Positions 34,870 to 43,915 are shown, counted from the stretch's first letter. The stretch is 64,000 nucleotides of DNA from Gelatiniphilus marinus (GCF_042678305.1 NZ_JBHUDT010000003.1), one strand, 5' to 3'. Translations and numbers: made by a program. Notes: generated from the sequence alone by a model not told the origin.

Positions 34870-34963
34870 TCGAAAAAAATTCCCCGTATGCTTGCACCGG
34901 TGTTTTCACTTAAATTGTTATTCCCGCAAATTCCAATAACTATTGTGAAGGAATCGAAACGCT

Positions 34964-35674
34964 TTATTCTTTTTCCTTTTTATCAACCGATTTTGTTAAA
35001 GCCGAAGAAATTATGCCTGTTGGTATCGCCACAATGCCCAAACCAATCATTAATATAAAAAAAGTAAACACCTTTCCGCCCACGGTTATGGGGTAAACAT
35101 CGCCGTACCCAACGGTGGTAAGCGTTATAATGGCCCACCACAAACTATCGAAAATAGACGAAAAATGCTGTGGCTGTGCTTGATTTTCGAAATAATAAAT
35201 CCCAACGGCCGAAAAATAAATTAAAATAAGCGTAATGAATATAAAAAGTAAAATTTCTTCTTTGGCCGATTTTATGGCCCGTGTAAAATGATTCATGGCT
35301 CTATTGTAACGCACAAGTTTCAAAATTCTGAATAAACGCAAAAAACGCAAGGCTCTTAATGAGCGTAAATCGACTCCAAATGACAAATAAAATGGTAAAA
35401 TGGCGAGCAAGTCTATAATACCAAAAAAACTGAATATAAACTTGGGTTTGTGGTCTGCCACATAAATTCTTAAAAGGTATTCTAAAGTAAACACAATAAC
35501 GCTAAACCATTCGATGGATTGTAAAATGGTTCTGGTTTGTGGTTTTAAATTAGGAATGGTTTCAATTGAAAACGTAACAACCGATAAAAGGATAAGCGCT
35601 TGAATAAAAAAAGCAAAATACCGGCTTAACTTATTATCGTTGATTTCTACGATGCCTTTGATCTTTTCTTTCAT
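34964..35674 (-). CDS. voltage-gated-like potassium channel
   Basis: The 236-residue protein has six hydrophobic segments. An S4-like helix reads LRSLRALRFLRLFRILKLVRYNR near residues 102-124, and the selectivity filter TTVGYGDVYP lies before the last helix, near residue 186. This is the compact six-helix ion transporter family. The N-terminus is cytoplasmic and basic. It is followed on the left by convergent hydrolase sequence and on the right by a repeat-rich gap. Confidence 0.9.
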   Translation of the reverse strand: MKEKIKGIVEINDNKLSRYFAFFIQALILLSVVTFSIETIPNLKPQTRTILQSIEWFSVIVFTLEYLLRIYVADHKPKFIFSFFGIIDLLAILPFYLSFGVDLRSLRALRFLRLFRILKLVRYNRAMNHFTRAIKSAKEEILLFIFITLILIYFSAVGIYYFENQAQPQHFSSIFDSLWWAIITLTTVGYGDVYPITVGGKVFTFFILMIGLGIVAIPTGIISSALTKSVDKKEKE

Positions 35675-35721
35675 TCTGAAATTTTAATTTAGGATTCTGA
35701 ATATCTTTTATTGATTTGTTA

Positions 35722-35808
35722 GCCACCCTGAACTTGTTTGAGGTTCGCATAAATAAATCGAGATTCTAGAAATTATGATATACTGAAACTAGTTCAGCAT
35801 GACGCAAA
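35722..35808. repeat. bipartite dispersed repeat with inverted ends
   Basis: CACCCTGAACTTGTTTGAGG (near 35725) and ACTGAAACTAGTTCAGCATG (near 35782) are inverted relatives with CTGAACTnGTTT cores, separated by about 40 AT-rich bases. This is typical of flavobacterial intergenic repeats. No gene lies in 35675-35865. Confidence 0.55.
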
Positions 35809-35865
35809 CCTGTATTTACGATAAAAACGGTAGTTAAATTTAAAAAAATTAATGCTTCTGTAAAA

Positions 35866-36864
35866 TTAATCGTTCAACATCTTCCAAAGTAAATCTTTAA
35901 GTTCTGTAATACCTTGTTGTGCCACAGATGAAATAAATAAATATGGAATGGGCAGCTCGTTATCCAACTCGGTTTTAAGTTCTGCCCTTAATTCGGCATC
36001 GAGCATATCGCATTTTGAAATGGCTATAATACGCTCTTTATCCAACATTTCGGGGTTGTATCGGCGCAATTCATCTAAAAGAATATCGTATTGTTTTTTA
36101 ATATCATCGGCATCAGCTGGAATTAAAAACAGTAAAATAGAGTTACGCTCAATGTGTCGTAAAAAGTAGTGCCCAAGCCCTTTCCCTTCGGCAGCACCTT
36201 CAATAATACCAGGAATATCGGCCATCACAAAGGTTTTAAAATCGCGATATTCAACAATGCCCAAATTGGGTTTTAAAGTAGTAAACTCGTAATCTGCAAT
36301 TTTGGGTTTTGCTGATGTTACCACCGATAAAAGTGTAGATTTTCCAGCATTTGGGAAACCAACCAAACCAACATCGGCAAGTATTTTAAGCTCTAAGGTA
36401 ATGTGTTTTTCTTCTAACGGAAGTCCGGGTTGCGCGTATCGTGGTGTTTGATTTGTTGACGATTTAAAGTGCCAGTTGCCCAATCCGCCTTTCCCTCCTT
36501 TTACAATAATTTTTTCTTCACCGTGCTCTGTAATTTCAAAAATAATAGCGTTGGTTTCGGTATCTCTAACTACGGTTCCCAGAGGCACATCAACATACAT
36601 GTCTTCGCCATCGGCACCTGTGCTGCGGCTTTTACTACCATGTTCGCCATGGCCTGCGCGTATGTGTTTTTTAAATTTTAAAGGTAAGAGGGTCCAAAGG
36701 TTTGAATTTCCTCTAAGAATAACATGCCCGCCTCTACCGCCATCGCCGCCGTCTGAACCGCCTTTGGTTATGTATTTCTCGCGATGTAAATGCGCAGAAC
36801 CTTTACCTCCGTTACCGGAAGCGACGTACATTTTTACGTAGTCAACAAAATTTCCCTCTGTCAT
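35866..36864 (-). CDS. obg: Obg/CgtA family GTPase
   Basis: The start at 36864 (MTEGNFVDYVKMYVASGNGGKGSAHLHREK) is preferred, because an in-frame ATG 12 bp upstream lies within a dispersed repeat. The protein of 332 residues has the glycine-rich Obg fold (GGDGGRGGHVIL, GGKGGLGNWHF) and a GTPase domain with GFPNAGKST, TTLKPNLG, DIPGIIEGA and a SKCD base-recognition motif. Obg controls ribosome assembly and stress responses. The typical C-terminal extension is absent, as is usual in this group. The HPRT-adenylate kinase gene lies upstream on the same strand. Confidence 0.95.
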   Translation of the reverse strand: MTEGNFVDYVKMYVASGNGGKGSAHLHREKYITKGGSDGGDGGRGGHVILRGNSNLWTLLPLKFKKHIRAGHGEHGSKSRSTGADGEDMYVDVPLGTVVRDTETNAIIFEITEHGEEKIIVKGGKGGLGNWHFKSSTNQTPRYAQPGLPLEEKHITLELKILADVGLVGFPNAGKSTLLSVVTSAKPKIADYEFTTLKPNLGIVEYRDFKTFVMADIPGIIEGAAEGKGLGHYFLRHIERNSILLFLIPADADDIKKQYDILLDELRRYNPEMLDKERIIAISKCDMLDAELRAELKTELDNELPIPYLFISSVAQQGITELKDLLWKMLND

Positions 36865-36871
36865 GCTTTTT

Positions 36872-36972
36872 GTCATTCCCGCCTTTCGTCTTCGCTCAAG
36901 ATAAACTATGGCGGGAATCTTATTAATTGAAACTGAGTTTTAAAAATGGATTCCTGCTTTCGCAGGAATGAC
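36872..36972. repeat. dispersed repeat pair between obg and HPRT-adenylate kinase genes
   Basis: Two inverted modules are seen. ATTCCCGCC (36877-36885) pairs with GGCGGGAAT (36910-36918), and ATTCCTGCTTTCGCAGGAAT (36951-36970) is a perfect hairpin of the same type found in mutA (14476-14500) and at 58360-58382. No gene fits in this gap. Confidence 0.65.
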
Positions 36973-36979
36973 AATCAGA

Positions 36980-38095
36980 CTATAAACTATCAATTACAGA
37001 TGATAAACGCACCGTAATATCCTCAATGCTTCCAACCCCATCAACTCCATAGTATTTGTTTTGTGCCGAGTAATAGTCTTTTAAAATTGCCGTTTTATTG
37101 TAATACTCTGCAATTCTATTTCTTATAATAGACTCATCGGCATCATCTGCTCTTCCGCTTGTTTTACCTCTTTTTAGTAAACGTTCAACTAAAACCTCAT
37201 CATCAACCTCTAGAGCTACCATGGCATTTATATTAGAATCTTTACTGTCCATTAACTTGTCCAAGGCTTGGGCCTGGGCATTGGTTCTGGGAAATCCATC
37301 AAAAATAAACCCGTTGGCATCGGCATTTTTTTCAACTTCGGCTTCCAGCATATCAATAGTTACTTGGTCTGGAACGAGCTCGCCTTTATCCATATAAGAT
37401 TTTGCCAGCATACCTAAAGCGGTTTCGTTTTTAATGTTAAATCTAAAAACATCGCCCGTAGAGATGTGCACCAAGTTATATTTTTCTTTTAAAAAATTTG
37501 CCTGTGTTCCTTTGCCTGCTCCCGGAGGGCCAAATAGTACTAAATTTGTCATGTGTTGTGTTTGTTTTATTTGATAAACTTCTGGTATGTCTCTCCCTAA
37601 ACCATTATAGTCTAGCCCAAAGCCCACTATAAATTTGTTGGGTATTTCTATGCCAATATAATGCAATTTAAAATCCTTTTTATAGGCTTCGGGCTTATAA
37701 AAAAGCGTTGCGATTTTTAGTGCTTTTACGTTTTCGTTTTTAAAAATGCGGTGCACTTCTGCCAGGGTATTCCCTGTATCTATTATATCTTCTAGAATTA
37801 CAACCGTTCGCCCAGATAAATCTTGGGTTAAACCAATTAAGCGCTGGATATCTTCCGAGGACTTTACCCCTTCGTAAGACGCCAATTTTATAAAGGTAAC
37901 CTCGCATGGTTTTGGGTATTTCTTTACAAAGTCGCTTACCACCATAAACGAACCATTTAAAATACCTATAAACACTGGTATTTCGTCTCCTAAATCTTTT
38001 GAAATATCATTGGCTAAACGTGTAATGGCGGCATCGATTTCTTCAGCAGAAATAAAGGGTTTAAAATATTTATCGTGTAGCTTTATCACGGTCAT
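36980..38095 (-). CDS. adk: fused hypoxanthine phosphoribosyltransferase-adenylate kinase
   Basis: The 371-residue protein has two enzymes in one chain. Residues 1-180 are a hypoxanthine phosphoribosyltransferase (FIGILNGSFMVVSDF; PRPP loop LEDIIDTGNT near 101-110; IPNKFIVGFGLDYNGLGR). Residues 182-371 are a full adenylate kinase (GPPGAGKGTQ P-loop near 189-198; HISTGDVFR; FIFDGFPRTNAQAQAL; short lid). The start at 38095 (MTVIKLHDKY) is 10 residues inside the longest open frame and follows a TATCTTTG promoter. The fusion links salvage of hypoxanthine to adenylate balance. I recall similar fusions in other flavobacteria. Met182 marks the normal adk start. Confidence 0.93.
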   Translation of the reverse strand: MTVIKLHDKYFKPFISAEEIDAAITRLANDISKDLGDEIPVFIGILNGSFMVVSDFVKKYPKPCEVTFIKLASYEGVKSSEDIQRLIGLTQDLSGRTVVILEDIIDTGNTLAEVHRIFKNENVKALKIATLFYKPEAYKKDFKLHYIGIEIPNKFIVGFGLDYNGLGRDIPEVYQIKQTQHMTNLVLFGPPGAGKGTQANFLKEKYNLVHISTGDVFRFNIKNETALGMLAKSYMDKGELVPDQVTIDMLEAEVEKNADANGFIFDGFPRTNAQAQALDKLMDSKDSNINAMVALEVDDEVLVERLLKRGKTSGRADDADESIIRNRIAEYYNKTAILKDYYSAQNKYYGVDGVGSIEDITVRLSSVIDSL

Positions 38096-38112
38096 TTTAT
38101 TTTTTAAAGATG

Positions 38113-38120
38113 CAAAGATA
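38113..38120 (-). promoter_or_regulatory. TATCTTTG -7 element for the HPRT-adenylate kinase gene
   Basis: On the minus strand TATCTTTG is a perfect match to the Bacteroidota -7 consensus TAnnTTTG. It lies 17 bp upstream of the proposed ATG at 38095, giving a very short leader. Confidence 0.6.
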
Positions 38121-38185
38121 ATCAATAGATTAGCGATTACCGATTTTTTGATTTACGATTTGCAAAGTAATTTGATATTAAAATG

Positions 38186-38193
38186 TATTTTTG
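38186..38193 (+). promoter_or_regulatory. TATTTTTG -7 element for purK
   Basis: TATTTTTG matches TAnnTTTG exactly, and a TTTG at 38159-38162 is a possible -33 element. Transcription would start about 30 bp upstream of the purK ATG at 38227. Confidence 0.6.
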
Positions 38194-38226
38194 CCTAAAT
38201 TGATTACATTTTTTGAAACAAACAAC

Positions 38227-39381
38227 ATGAATTATTTTTCTTCAAATTTTAAACTCGGCATTCTTGGTGGTGGCCAATTAGGAAAAATGCTACTTAACGA
38301 CACCCGAAAGTTCGATATTTACACCTGTGTTTTAGATGCGAGTAACGAAGCTCCTTGTAAAATTGCCAGCAACGAGTTCCATTTGGGCGACCTAATGGAT
38401 TACGATGCCGTTTATAATTTTGGAAAACAAGTTGATGTTTTAACCATTGAAATTGAAAACGTAAATGTTGATGCCCTAGAAGCTCTTGAAAAAGAAGGCA
38501 AAAAAGTATATCCGTCGTCAAAAACACTACGTACCATACAAAACAAAGCTACACAAAAGCTGTTTTATGTCGATAACAATTTACCAACGTCTCCGTTTTC
38601 TCGTTTTGCATATACTTCTGAAATTAAAGACGCTATAAACCATGGCGGATTAAGCCTGCCTTTTGTATGGAAAGCAGCACAGTTTGGGTACGATGGCACA
38701 GGCGTGAAAATTGTAAAAACAATTCAAGATTTAAAAGATTTACCAAATGTAGAATGCATTGCAGAACAATTGGTACCCTTTAAAAACGAATTGGCCGTAA
38801 TTGTAGCCCGAAATGCATCGGGCGAAACCAAAACATTTCCGGTTGTTGAAATGGAATTTCATCCTGAAGCCAACCAAGTGGAATATGTAATCTGCCCCGC
38901 AAGAATTAACGATGAAGTTGCCAATAAAGCAACCAAGGTAGCGTTAAGCGTTTCAAAAGCATTTAACCATGTTGGGCTTTTGGCTGTTGAAATGTTTCAA
39001 ACCGAAGACAACCAGATTTTAATAAACGAAGTAGCACCCAGACCCCACAATTCGGGGCATCAAACTATTGAAGCTAGCTACACCTCGCAATTTGAACAAC
39101 ACCTTAGAGCCATTTTAAACTTACCTCTGGGACGTACCGACAGTAAAGCGGCAGGTGTAATGGTAAATTTGGTTGGAGCCGAAGGTTACACAGGTAATGT
39201 GGTTTACAAAAATATTGAAACCATAATGCAAATGGACGGTGTTACCCCACATATTTACGGTAAAAAACAAACCAGACCATTCCGGAAAATGGGACACGTA
39301 ACCATTGTTAACGAAGATTTAAGTGAAGCACGCAGAGTTGCTGAAGATGTAAAGAAAACAATTAAAGTAATAAGTGAATAA
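38227..39381 (+). CDS. purK: N5-carboxyaminoimidazole ribonucleotide synthase
   Basis: The start at 38227 (MNYFSSNFKLGILGGGQLGKML) gives 384 residues. The ATP-grasp enzyme shows the N-terminal GGGQLGKM motif, FVWKAAQFGYDGTGVKIV, the ATP-binding loop ECIAEQLVPFKNELAVIVAR and the C-terminal EVAPRPHNSGHQTIEA. It converts AIR, bicarbonate and ATP to N5-CAIR in purine synthesis and normally works with PurE, which is encoded 1 kb downstream. A 966-bp RhuM-Doc gene separates the two. Confidence 0.95.
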   Translation: MNYFSSNFKLGILGGGQLGKMLLNDTRKFDIYTCVLDASNEAPCKIASNEFHLGDLMDYDAVYNFGKQVDVLTIEIENVNVDALEALEKEGKKVYPSSKTLRTIQNKATQKLFYVDNNLPTSPFSRFAYTSEIKDAINHGGLSLPFVWKAAQFGYDGTGVKIVKTIQDLKDLPNVECIAEQLVPFKNELAVIVARNASGETKTFPVVEMEFHPEANQVEYVICPARINDEVANKATKVALSVSKAFNHVGLLAVEMFQTEDNQILINEVAPRPHNSGHQTIEASYTSQFEQHLRAILNLPLGRTDSKAAGVMVNLVGAEGYTGNVVYKNIETIMQMDGVTPHIYGKKQTRPFRKMGHVTIVNEDLSEARRVAEDVKKTIKVISE

Positions 39382-39445
39382 ATCGTAAAAAATGAAATAC
39401 CAAATTTGAACTAGTGCAAAAATTGCATAAGTTCAATACTATTGT

Positions 39446-40411
39446 ATGAGCACTATTGTTATCTACAAAAAAGAGGATGAAATTCAAGTTGAAGTAACTT
39501 ATGAAAATAATTCCTTATGGCTAAATCTAAATCAAATTTCTGAGCTTTTCGATAGGGACAAATCTGTTATCTCAAGGCACATACGGAATATATATAAAGA
39601 AAAAGAACTGCCCGAATACGCAACTGTTGCAAAAAATGCAACAGTTCAAAAGGAAGGCAAAAGACAAATAACACGTCAAATAGATTATTATAATCTTGAT
39701 GTGATTTTGGCTGTAGGTTACAGAGTTAGTTCCGCTAAAGGAACACAGTTTAGAATTTGGTCAAACAAAATCATCAAGGATCATTTAATAAAAGGCTACA
39801 CAAAAAATGAAAATCGGTTAATTCAGCTAAAAAAAAAGGTTCAATTAATTACCCGAACCTTAAAGAACAACAATATTTTAGAAGATGAACCTAAAGAGCT
39901 TATCGATGTTTTAGACGATTATACCAAGGCCTTGGATATTTTAGACGATTACGATTACCAAAGAGTAGAAAAACCAACAACCACTACAAAAGCAATCTTT
40001 AAAATAAATTATAACGAGGCCATTAACGCCATTTACAAATTGAGGGTAAAATTTGGGGCTTCAGATTTGTTTGGCAATCAAAAAGATGCGTCTTTTAAAA
40101 GTTCTATCGCCGTGATAGACCAAACTTTTGATGGCAATCCCCTTTATCCAAGCATTGAAGAAAAAGCTGCAAACCTTTTATATCTAGTGGTAAAAAACCA
40201 TTCGTTTACAGATGGCAATAAAAGAATTGCCGCATGGCTATTTGTTTGGTATCTTGATAAAAATAATTTTCTTTACAATACCAACGGTACAAAAAAAATA
40301 AACAATAGTACTTTGGTAGCTTTAACCTTAATGATTGCAGAAAGCCATCCTAAAGAAAAAGACATTTTAATAAATGTGATTATAAATTTAATTAATTCAG
40401 AAAATGAATAA
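39446..40411 (+). CDS. RhuM-like DNA-binding domain fused to Doc/Fic domain
   Basis: The 321-residue protein starts with a RhuM domain (WLNLNQISELFDRDKSVISRH, a helix-turn-helix; then YYNLDVILAVGYRVSSAKGTQFRIW, about residues 25-115). It ends in a Doc/Fic fold with the catalytic loop HSFTDGNKRIAAW near residues 251-263, matching the HxFxDGNKR motif; the Gly-Asn-Lys-Arg core is intact. Doc toxins phosphorylate and Fic enzymes AMPylate protein targets; which applies here is unknown. No separate antitoxin gene is present, so the RhuM part might serve as built-in regulator. The gene overlaps purE by 8 bp and sits 64 bp after purK, an insertion into a pair that is usually contiguous. Confidence 0.85.
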   Translation: MSTIVIYKKEDEIQVEVTYENNSLWLNLNQISELFDRDKSVISRHIRNIYKEKELPEYATVAKNATVQKEGKRQITRQIDYYNLDVILAVGYRVSSAKGTQFRIWSNKIIKDHLIKGYTKNENRLIQLKKKVQLITRTLKNNNILEDEPKELIDVLDDYTKALDILDDYDYQRVEKPTTTTKAIFKINYNEAINAIYKLRVKFGASDLFGNQKDASFKSSIAVIDQTFDGNPLYPSIEEKAANLLYLVVKNHSFTDGNKRIAAWLFVWYLDKNNFLYNTNGTKKINNSTLVALTLMIAESHPKEKDILINVIINLINSENE

Positions 40412-40886
40412 AGTAGGAATAATTATGGGAAGCAAAAGCGACCTTCCCATTATGCAACAAGCCATAGATATTTTAAAAGGATTCGATATAGAAATTGAAA
40501 TCGATATTGTATCGGCACACCGCACACCCGAAAAACTATTCGATTACGGCAAGCATGCCCACACCAAAGGATTTGCCGTAATAATTGCCGGAGCCGGTGG
40601 TGCTGCCCATTTACCCGGAATGATAGCCTCTTTATCGCCACTTCCCGTTATTGGCGTACCTATTAAAAGCAGTAACTCTATTGATGGTTGGGACTCTATT
40701 TTATCTATTCTTCAAATGCCAGGTGGCGTGCCTGTTGCAACAGTGGCATTAAATGGCGCCAAAAACGCTGGCATATTGGCCGCTCAAATAATAGGCGCTA
40801 ACGATACCTGTGTTTTAGATAAAATTTTAGTTTACAAAGAAGGCTTAAAACAAATGGTAAAAGACTCTGCAAAAGATTTACAATAA
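40404..40886 (+). CDS. purE: N5-carboxyaminoimidazole ribonucleotide mutase
   Basis: The 160-residue protein contains the class I PurE signatures MGSKSDLPIMQQA near residue 9, VSAHRTPEKLFDYGKHA and IAGAGGAAHLPGMIAS, with IPIKSSN-like loop VPIKSS. It rearranges N5-CAIR made by PurK to CAIR. The ATG overlaps the RhuM-Doc stop by 8 bp, so its translation may be coupled to that gene. Terminator-like hairpin at 40971-40998 follows. Confidence 0.95.
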   Translation: MNKVGIIMGSKSDLPIMQQAIDILKGFDIEIEIDIVSAHRTPEKLFDYGKHAHTKGFAVIIAGAGGAAHLPGMIASLSPLPVIGVPIKSSNSIDGWDSILSILQMPGGVPVATVALNGAKNAGILAAQIIGANDTCVLDKILVYKEGLKQMVKDSAKDLQ

Positions 40887-40970
40887 ACAAAACTGAAGCT
40901 TCAGAAAATTAAAAGCCTGTCTTATTTTGAATCAAATATTAATACCTAACAAACTTAAAACAGCCAATAA

Positions 40971-40998
40971 AAAAACCCCGAATAAATCCGAGGTTTTT
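40971..40998 (+). terminator. rho-independent terminator after purE
   Basis: AAAACCCCG and CGAGGTTTT form a stem with one mismatch around AATAAATC, ending in a T-run. It lies about 85 bp after the purE stop and 120 bp before the M3 peptidase gene. Confidence 0.65.
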
Positions 40999-41119
40999 AC
41001 AGCTATTAACAATAATTCTTATGAGTTAAAAACAACTCCTTTGAAAAATCTGCTGCAAAAATATAAAATTTTTATTATGTACGCATAATAAACCCGCTTT
41101 TTTAACAAATTATTAAATT

Positions 41120-43159
41120 ATGGATAAAAATATATTAAACACCACCTTTAACACAGCCTACAACACAGCACCATTTTCTAAAATAAAAGACAGCGATTTT
41201 CTTCCAGCTTTTAAAACGGCCATTGCCAATGCTAAAGCAGAAATTGATGCGATTACCAAAAATACAGACGCTCCCAGTTTTAAAAACACCATTGAAGCAT
41301 TAGAGTTTTCTGGCGAGCAATTAAATAGAATCTCGAGTCTTTTTTTTAATTTGAATTCGGCCGAAACTAACGATGATATTCAAAAAATAGCCCAAGAAGT
41401 ATCGCCCTTACTATCAGAATTTAGTAACGACATTACTTTAAACGAAGCCTTATTTAAACGCGTAAAACAAGTTTACGATAAAAAAGATACGCTTAACCTA
41501 AGCACAGAACAACTTACCCTATTAGACAAAAAATACAAAAGCTTTTCGCGCAACGGTGCCAATTTACCCGAAAAAGACAAAGAAAAACTACGCAGTATAG
41601 ATATGCAACTAAGCCAATTACAGCTCAGGTTTGGCGAAAATGTTTTAGCCGAGACCAACAGGTTTAGCATACAAATAACAGACGAAAACCAGCTTTCCGG
41701 TTTACCCGATGGCGTAAAAGAAGCCGCCGCTCAATTAGCAGAATCTAGACACAAATTAGGTTGGTTATTTACTTTAGATTATCCTAGCTTTATCCCACTA
41801 GTTACCTATGCAGATAACCGAGAACTAAGAAAAGAAATCGCTATTGCCTCTGGTGCCAAAGGCTTTAAAAACGATGCTTTAGACAATCAGCAAATCGTTT
41901 TAAGAATTACCAAACTCAGGCAAGATCGAGCTAAGCTTTTAGGCTATAAAACCCATGCACATTTTGTTTTAGAAGAACGTATGGCAAAAACACCAGAAAC
42001 GGTAAACAACTTTTTAAACGACCTTTTAGAAAAAGCAAAGCCAGCCGCAAAAGCAGAATTTAATAAACTTGAAAGCTTCGCAAAAGAACTAGACCAAATA
42101 GACCAGCTTGAAAAATGGGATTCTGCCTATTACGCCGAAAAACTAAAACAAAAGCTGTTCGATTTGGATGACGAAAAGCTAAAACCCTATTTCAAATTAG
42201 AAAACGTAATACATGGTGCGTTTACGGTGGCCAATAAACTGTTCGATTTAAACTTTGAAGAAATAAATAACATAGATACTTACCACGACGATGTATCAAC
42301 TTATAAGGTAACCAATAATAAAGGCGACTTAATCTCTATTTTTTATGCCGATTTTTTCCCAAGAAAAGGCAAACGCAACGGCGCGTGGATGACCTCTTTT
42401 AAACCTCAATACATAAAAAATGGAATAAACGAAAGACCACACATATCTATAGTTTGCAACTTCACAAAACCCACAAAAAGCAAACCATCGTTATTAACTT
42501 TTAACGAAGTTACTACCTTGTTTCACGAGTTTGGGCACGCCTTACATGGCATGCTTGCCAACAGTACCTACCCCAGTTTATCGGGCACCAATGTGTATTG
42601 GGATTTTGTTGAATTGCCAAGTCAGATTATGGAGAATTGGTGTTACCAAAAAGAAGCTTTAGAGCTATTTGCCAAACATTACCAAACAGGTGCCGTTATT
42701 CCAATGGATTTAATAGAGAAAATAAAAGCATCGGCCGCCTTTCACGAAGGCATGCAAACGCTGCGACAAATTAGCTTTAGCTTACTGGACATGAAATGGC
42801 ATGCAACAAATCTTGCCGATACCATTACATCGGTTAAAGCGCATGAAGAAGAGGTTTTTAAAAAAACAAATCTATTTCCAGAGGTACCAGAAAACTGTAT
42901 GAGCACCTCGTTTTCGCATATTTTCCAAGGTGGTTACTCGTCTGGGTACTACAGCTACAAATGGGCAGAGGTTTTAGATGCCGATGCCTTTGAGTATTTT
43001 GAAGAAGCTGGTATTTTCAACAAAAAAGTCGCTACCAAATTTAAAGATTACATATTAAGTAAAGGTGGCACAGAAAACCCCATGGAACTTTACAAACGCT
43101 TTCGCGGAAAAGCACCAGAGCCCGAAGCTTTGTTAAAGCGTGCCGGATTGATTAATTAA
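41120..43159 (+). CDS. M3 family oligopeptidase (peptidyl-dipeptidase Dcp-like)
   Basis: The 679-residue protein is a full-length M3 peptidase with the zinc site HEFGHALHG (residues 469-477) and downstream Glu in the WDFVELPSQIMENW motif. The family segment SSGYYSYKWAEVLDADAF lies near residue 612 and KRFRGKAPEPEALLKRAGLIN at the end. No signal peptide is visible, so it is probably cytoplasmic; it cleaves dipeptides or oligopeptides. The last 194 bp around its stop are duplicated 756 bp downstream. The leader 40999-41119 contains no gene. Confidence 0.93.
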   Translation: MDKNILNTTFNTAYNTAPFSKIKDSDFLPAFKTAIANAKAEIDAITKNTDAPSFKNTIEALEFSGEQLNRISSLFFNLNSAETNDDIQKIAQEVSPLLSEFSNDITLNEALFKRVKQVYDKKDTLNLSTEQLTLLDKKYKSFSRNGANLPEKDKEKLRSIDMQLSQLQLRFGENVLAETNRFSIQITDENQLSGLPDGVKEAAAQLAESRHKLGWLFTLDYPSFIPLVTYADNRELRKEIAIASGAKGFKNDALDNQQIVLRITKLRQDRAKLLGYKTHAHFVLEERMAKTPETVNNFLNDLLEKAKPAAKAEFNKLESFAKELDQIDQLEKWDSAYYAEKLKQKLFDLDDEKLKPYFKLENVIHGAFTVANKLFDLNFEEINNIDTYHDDVSTYKVTNNKGDLISIFYADFFPRKGKRNGAWMTSFKPQYIKNGINERPHISIVCNFTKPTKSKPSLLTFNEVTTLFHEFGHALHGMLANSTYPSLSGTNVYWDFVELPSQIMENWCYQKEALELFAKHYQTGAVIPMDLIEKIKASAAFHEGMQTLRQISFSLLDMKWHATNLADTITSVKAHEEEVFKKTNLFPEVPENCMSTSFSHIFQGGYSSGYYSYKWAEVLDADAFEYFEEAGIFNKKVATKFKDYILSKGGTENPMELYKRFRGKAPEPEALLKRAGLIN

Positions 43160-43168
43160 ATTAACTTA
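42975..43168 (+). repeat. direct repeat copy 1: 3' end of the M3 peptidase gene
   Basis: These 194 bases, covering about the last 62 codons, the stop and 9 bp beyond, recur at 43731-43924 with only three differences that I counted. The right boundary is sharp: both copies share TTAACTTA and then diverge. The intervening 562 bp carry the YbjN-like gene on the opposite strand. Confidence 0.9.
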
Positions 43169-43580
43169 AAACATTACAACCTAGTAAATACTGCGCCATA
43201 GACGTACTTGCAATCGAGAAAAATTTGTAGGTAAATATCAGATTTTTTTTGTCAATACCACCGTTTACCCAAAGGTAATAATCTATCTCAACAGTATTTG
43301 CGTTGCAAAATGCCCTCGACATCATGTACTTTTTATTTACCTCGTTTATAGCACGGTTCATGTCTTGTTCGTTAACACTAAGGTTAATTTTAAGTACAAC
43401 ACTAAATCTAATGTACTCTTTTTTCTTATCATCAATGTCAAACCATGTGTTATATCTTTCAGAAATATATACCCCATTACCCTTCTCTGATTTTACAACA
43501 CTTAAGTAAGCATCTTCAAATATTTCACACAACATCTCTTGAGAGATGTTGTGCTGATTTATTAATTCAACTGAGCTCAT
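43161..43580 (-). CDS. YbjN-like (T3SS chaperone fold) protein
   Basis: The 139-residue protein shows features of the YbjN family: alternating beta-strands, a VNKKYMMSRAFCNANTVEIDYYLWVNGGI segment near residues 83-111 and the family-type VNGGIDKKNL turn. It has no signal peptide. It is on the minus strand, and its stop lies inside the right end of the M3 peptidase repeat. The gene is therefore part of a segment bracketed by the direct repeat. YbjN proteins are linked to stress and motility phenotypes in E. coli; the role here is unknown. Confidence 0.6.
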   Translation of the reverse strand: MSSVELINQHNISQEMLCEIFEDAYLSVVKSEKGNGVYISERYNTWFDIDDKKKEYIRFSVVLKINLSVNEQDMNRAINEVNKKYMMSRAFCNANTVEIDYYLWVNGGIDKKNLIFTYKFFSIASTSMAQYLLGCNVLS

Positions 43581-43719
43581 AAATTATTGTTATTTAAGGT
43601 TTTGTTAGTACCTGTAATATACTATTTTTTTTGTGATTTTCATAATATTTTTTTTTGCAAAAAATACCACCCTTTAGTCTTTTGAAGCATTGGTTAATTT
43701 GTTTTAACTTTTACAAATA

Positions 43720-43915
43720 TGAAGAGTTTATAGATGCCGATGCCTTTGAGTATTTTGAAAAAGCTGGTATTTTTAACAAAAAAGTCGCTACCAAATTTAA
43801 AGATTACATATTAAGTAAAGGTGGCACAGAAAACCCCATGGAACTTTACAAACGCTTTCGCGGAAAAGCACCAGAGCCCGAAGCTTTGTTAAAGCGTGCC
43901 AGATTGATTAATTAA
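43720..43915 (+). pseudogene. duplicated C-terminal fragment of the M3 peptidase gene
   Basis: A frame starting near 43655 reads about the last 62 residues of the M3 peptidase (DADAFEYFEKAGIFNKKV to LLKRARLIN). A further upstream segment YKYEEFI is only partly similar to YKWAEVL of the intact gene. It has no catalytic residues, no signal and no obvious promoter, so it is a remnant. The divergent upstream part suggests that the donor allele differed from the resident one. Confidence 0.8.

Noticed and set aside
36865..36876. Upstream ATG of obg
   Set aside because: It is part of a dispersed repeat next to the gene. The conserved Obg N-terminus starts at 36864.
37553..38095. Frameshift or missing stop between hpt and adk genes
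   Set aside because: The frame is continuous, both domains are complete and the layout matches known flavobacterial fusions, so it is not a sequencing error.
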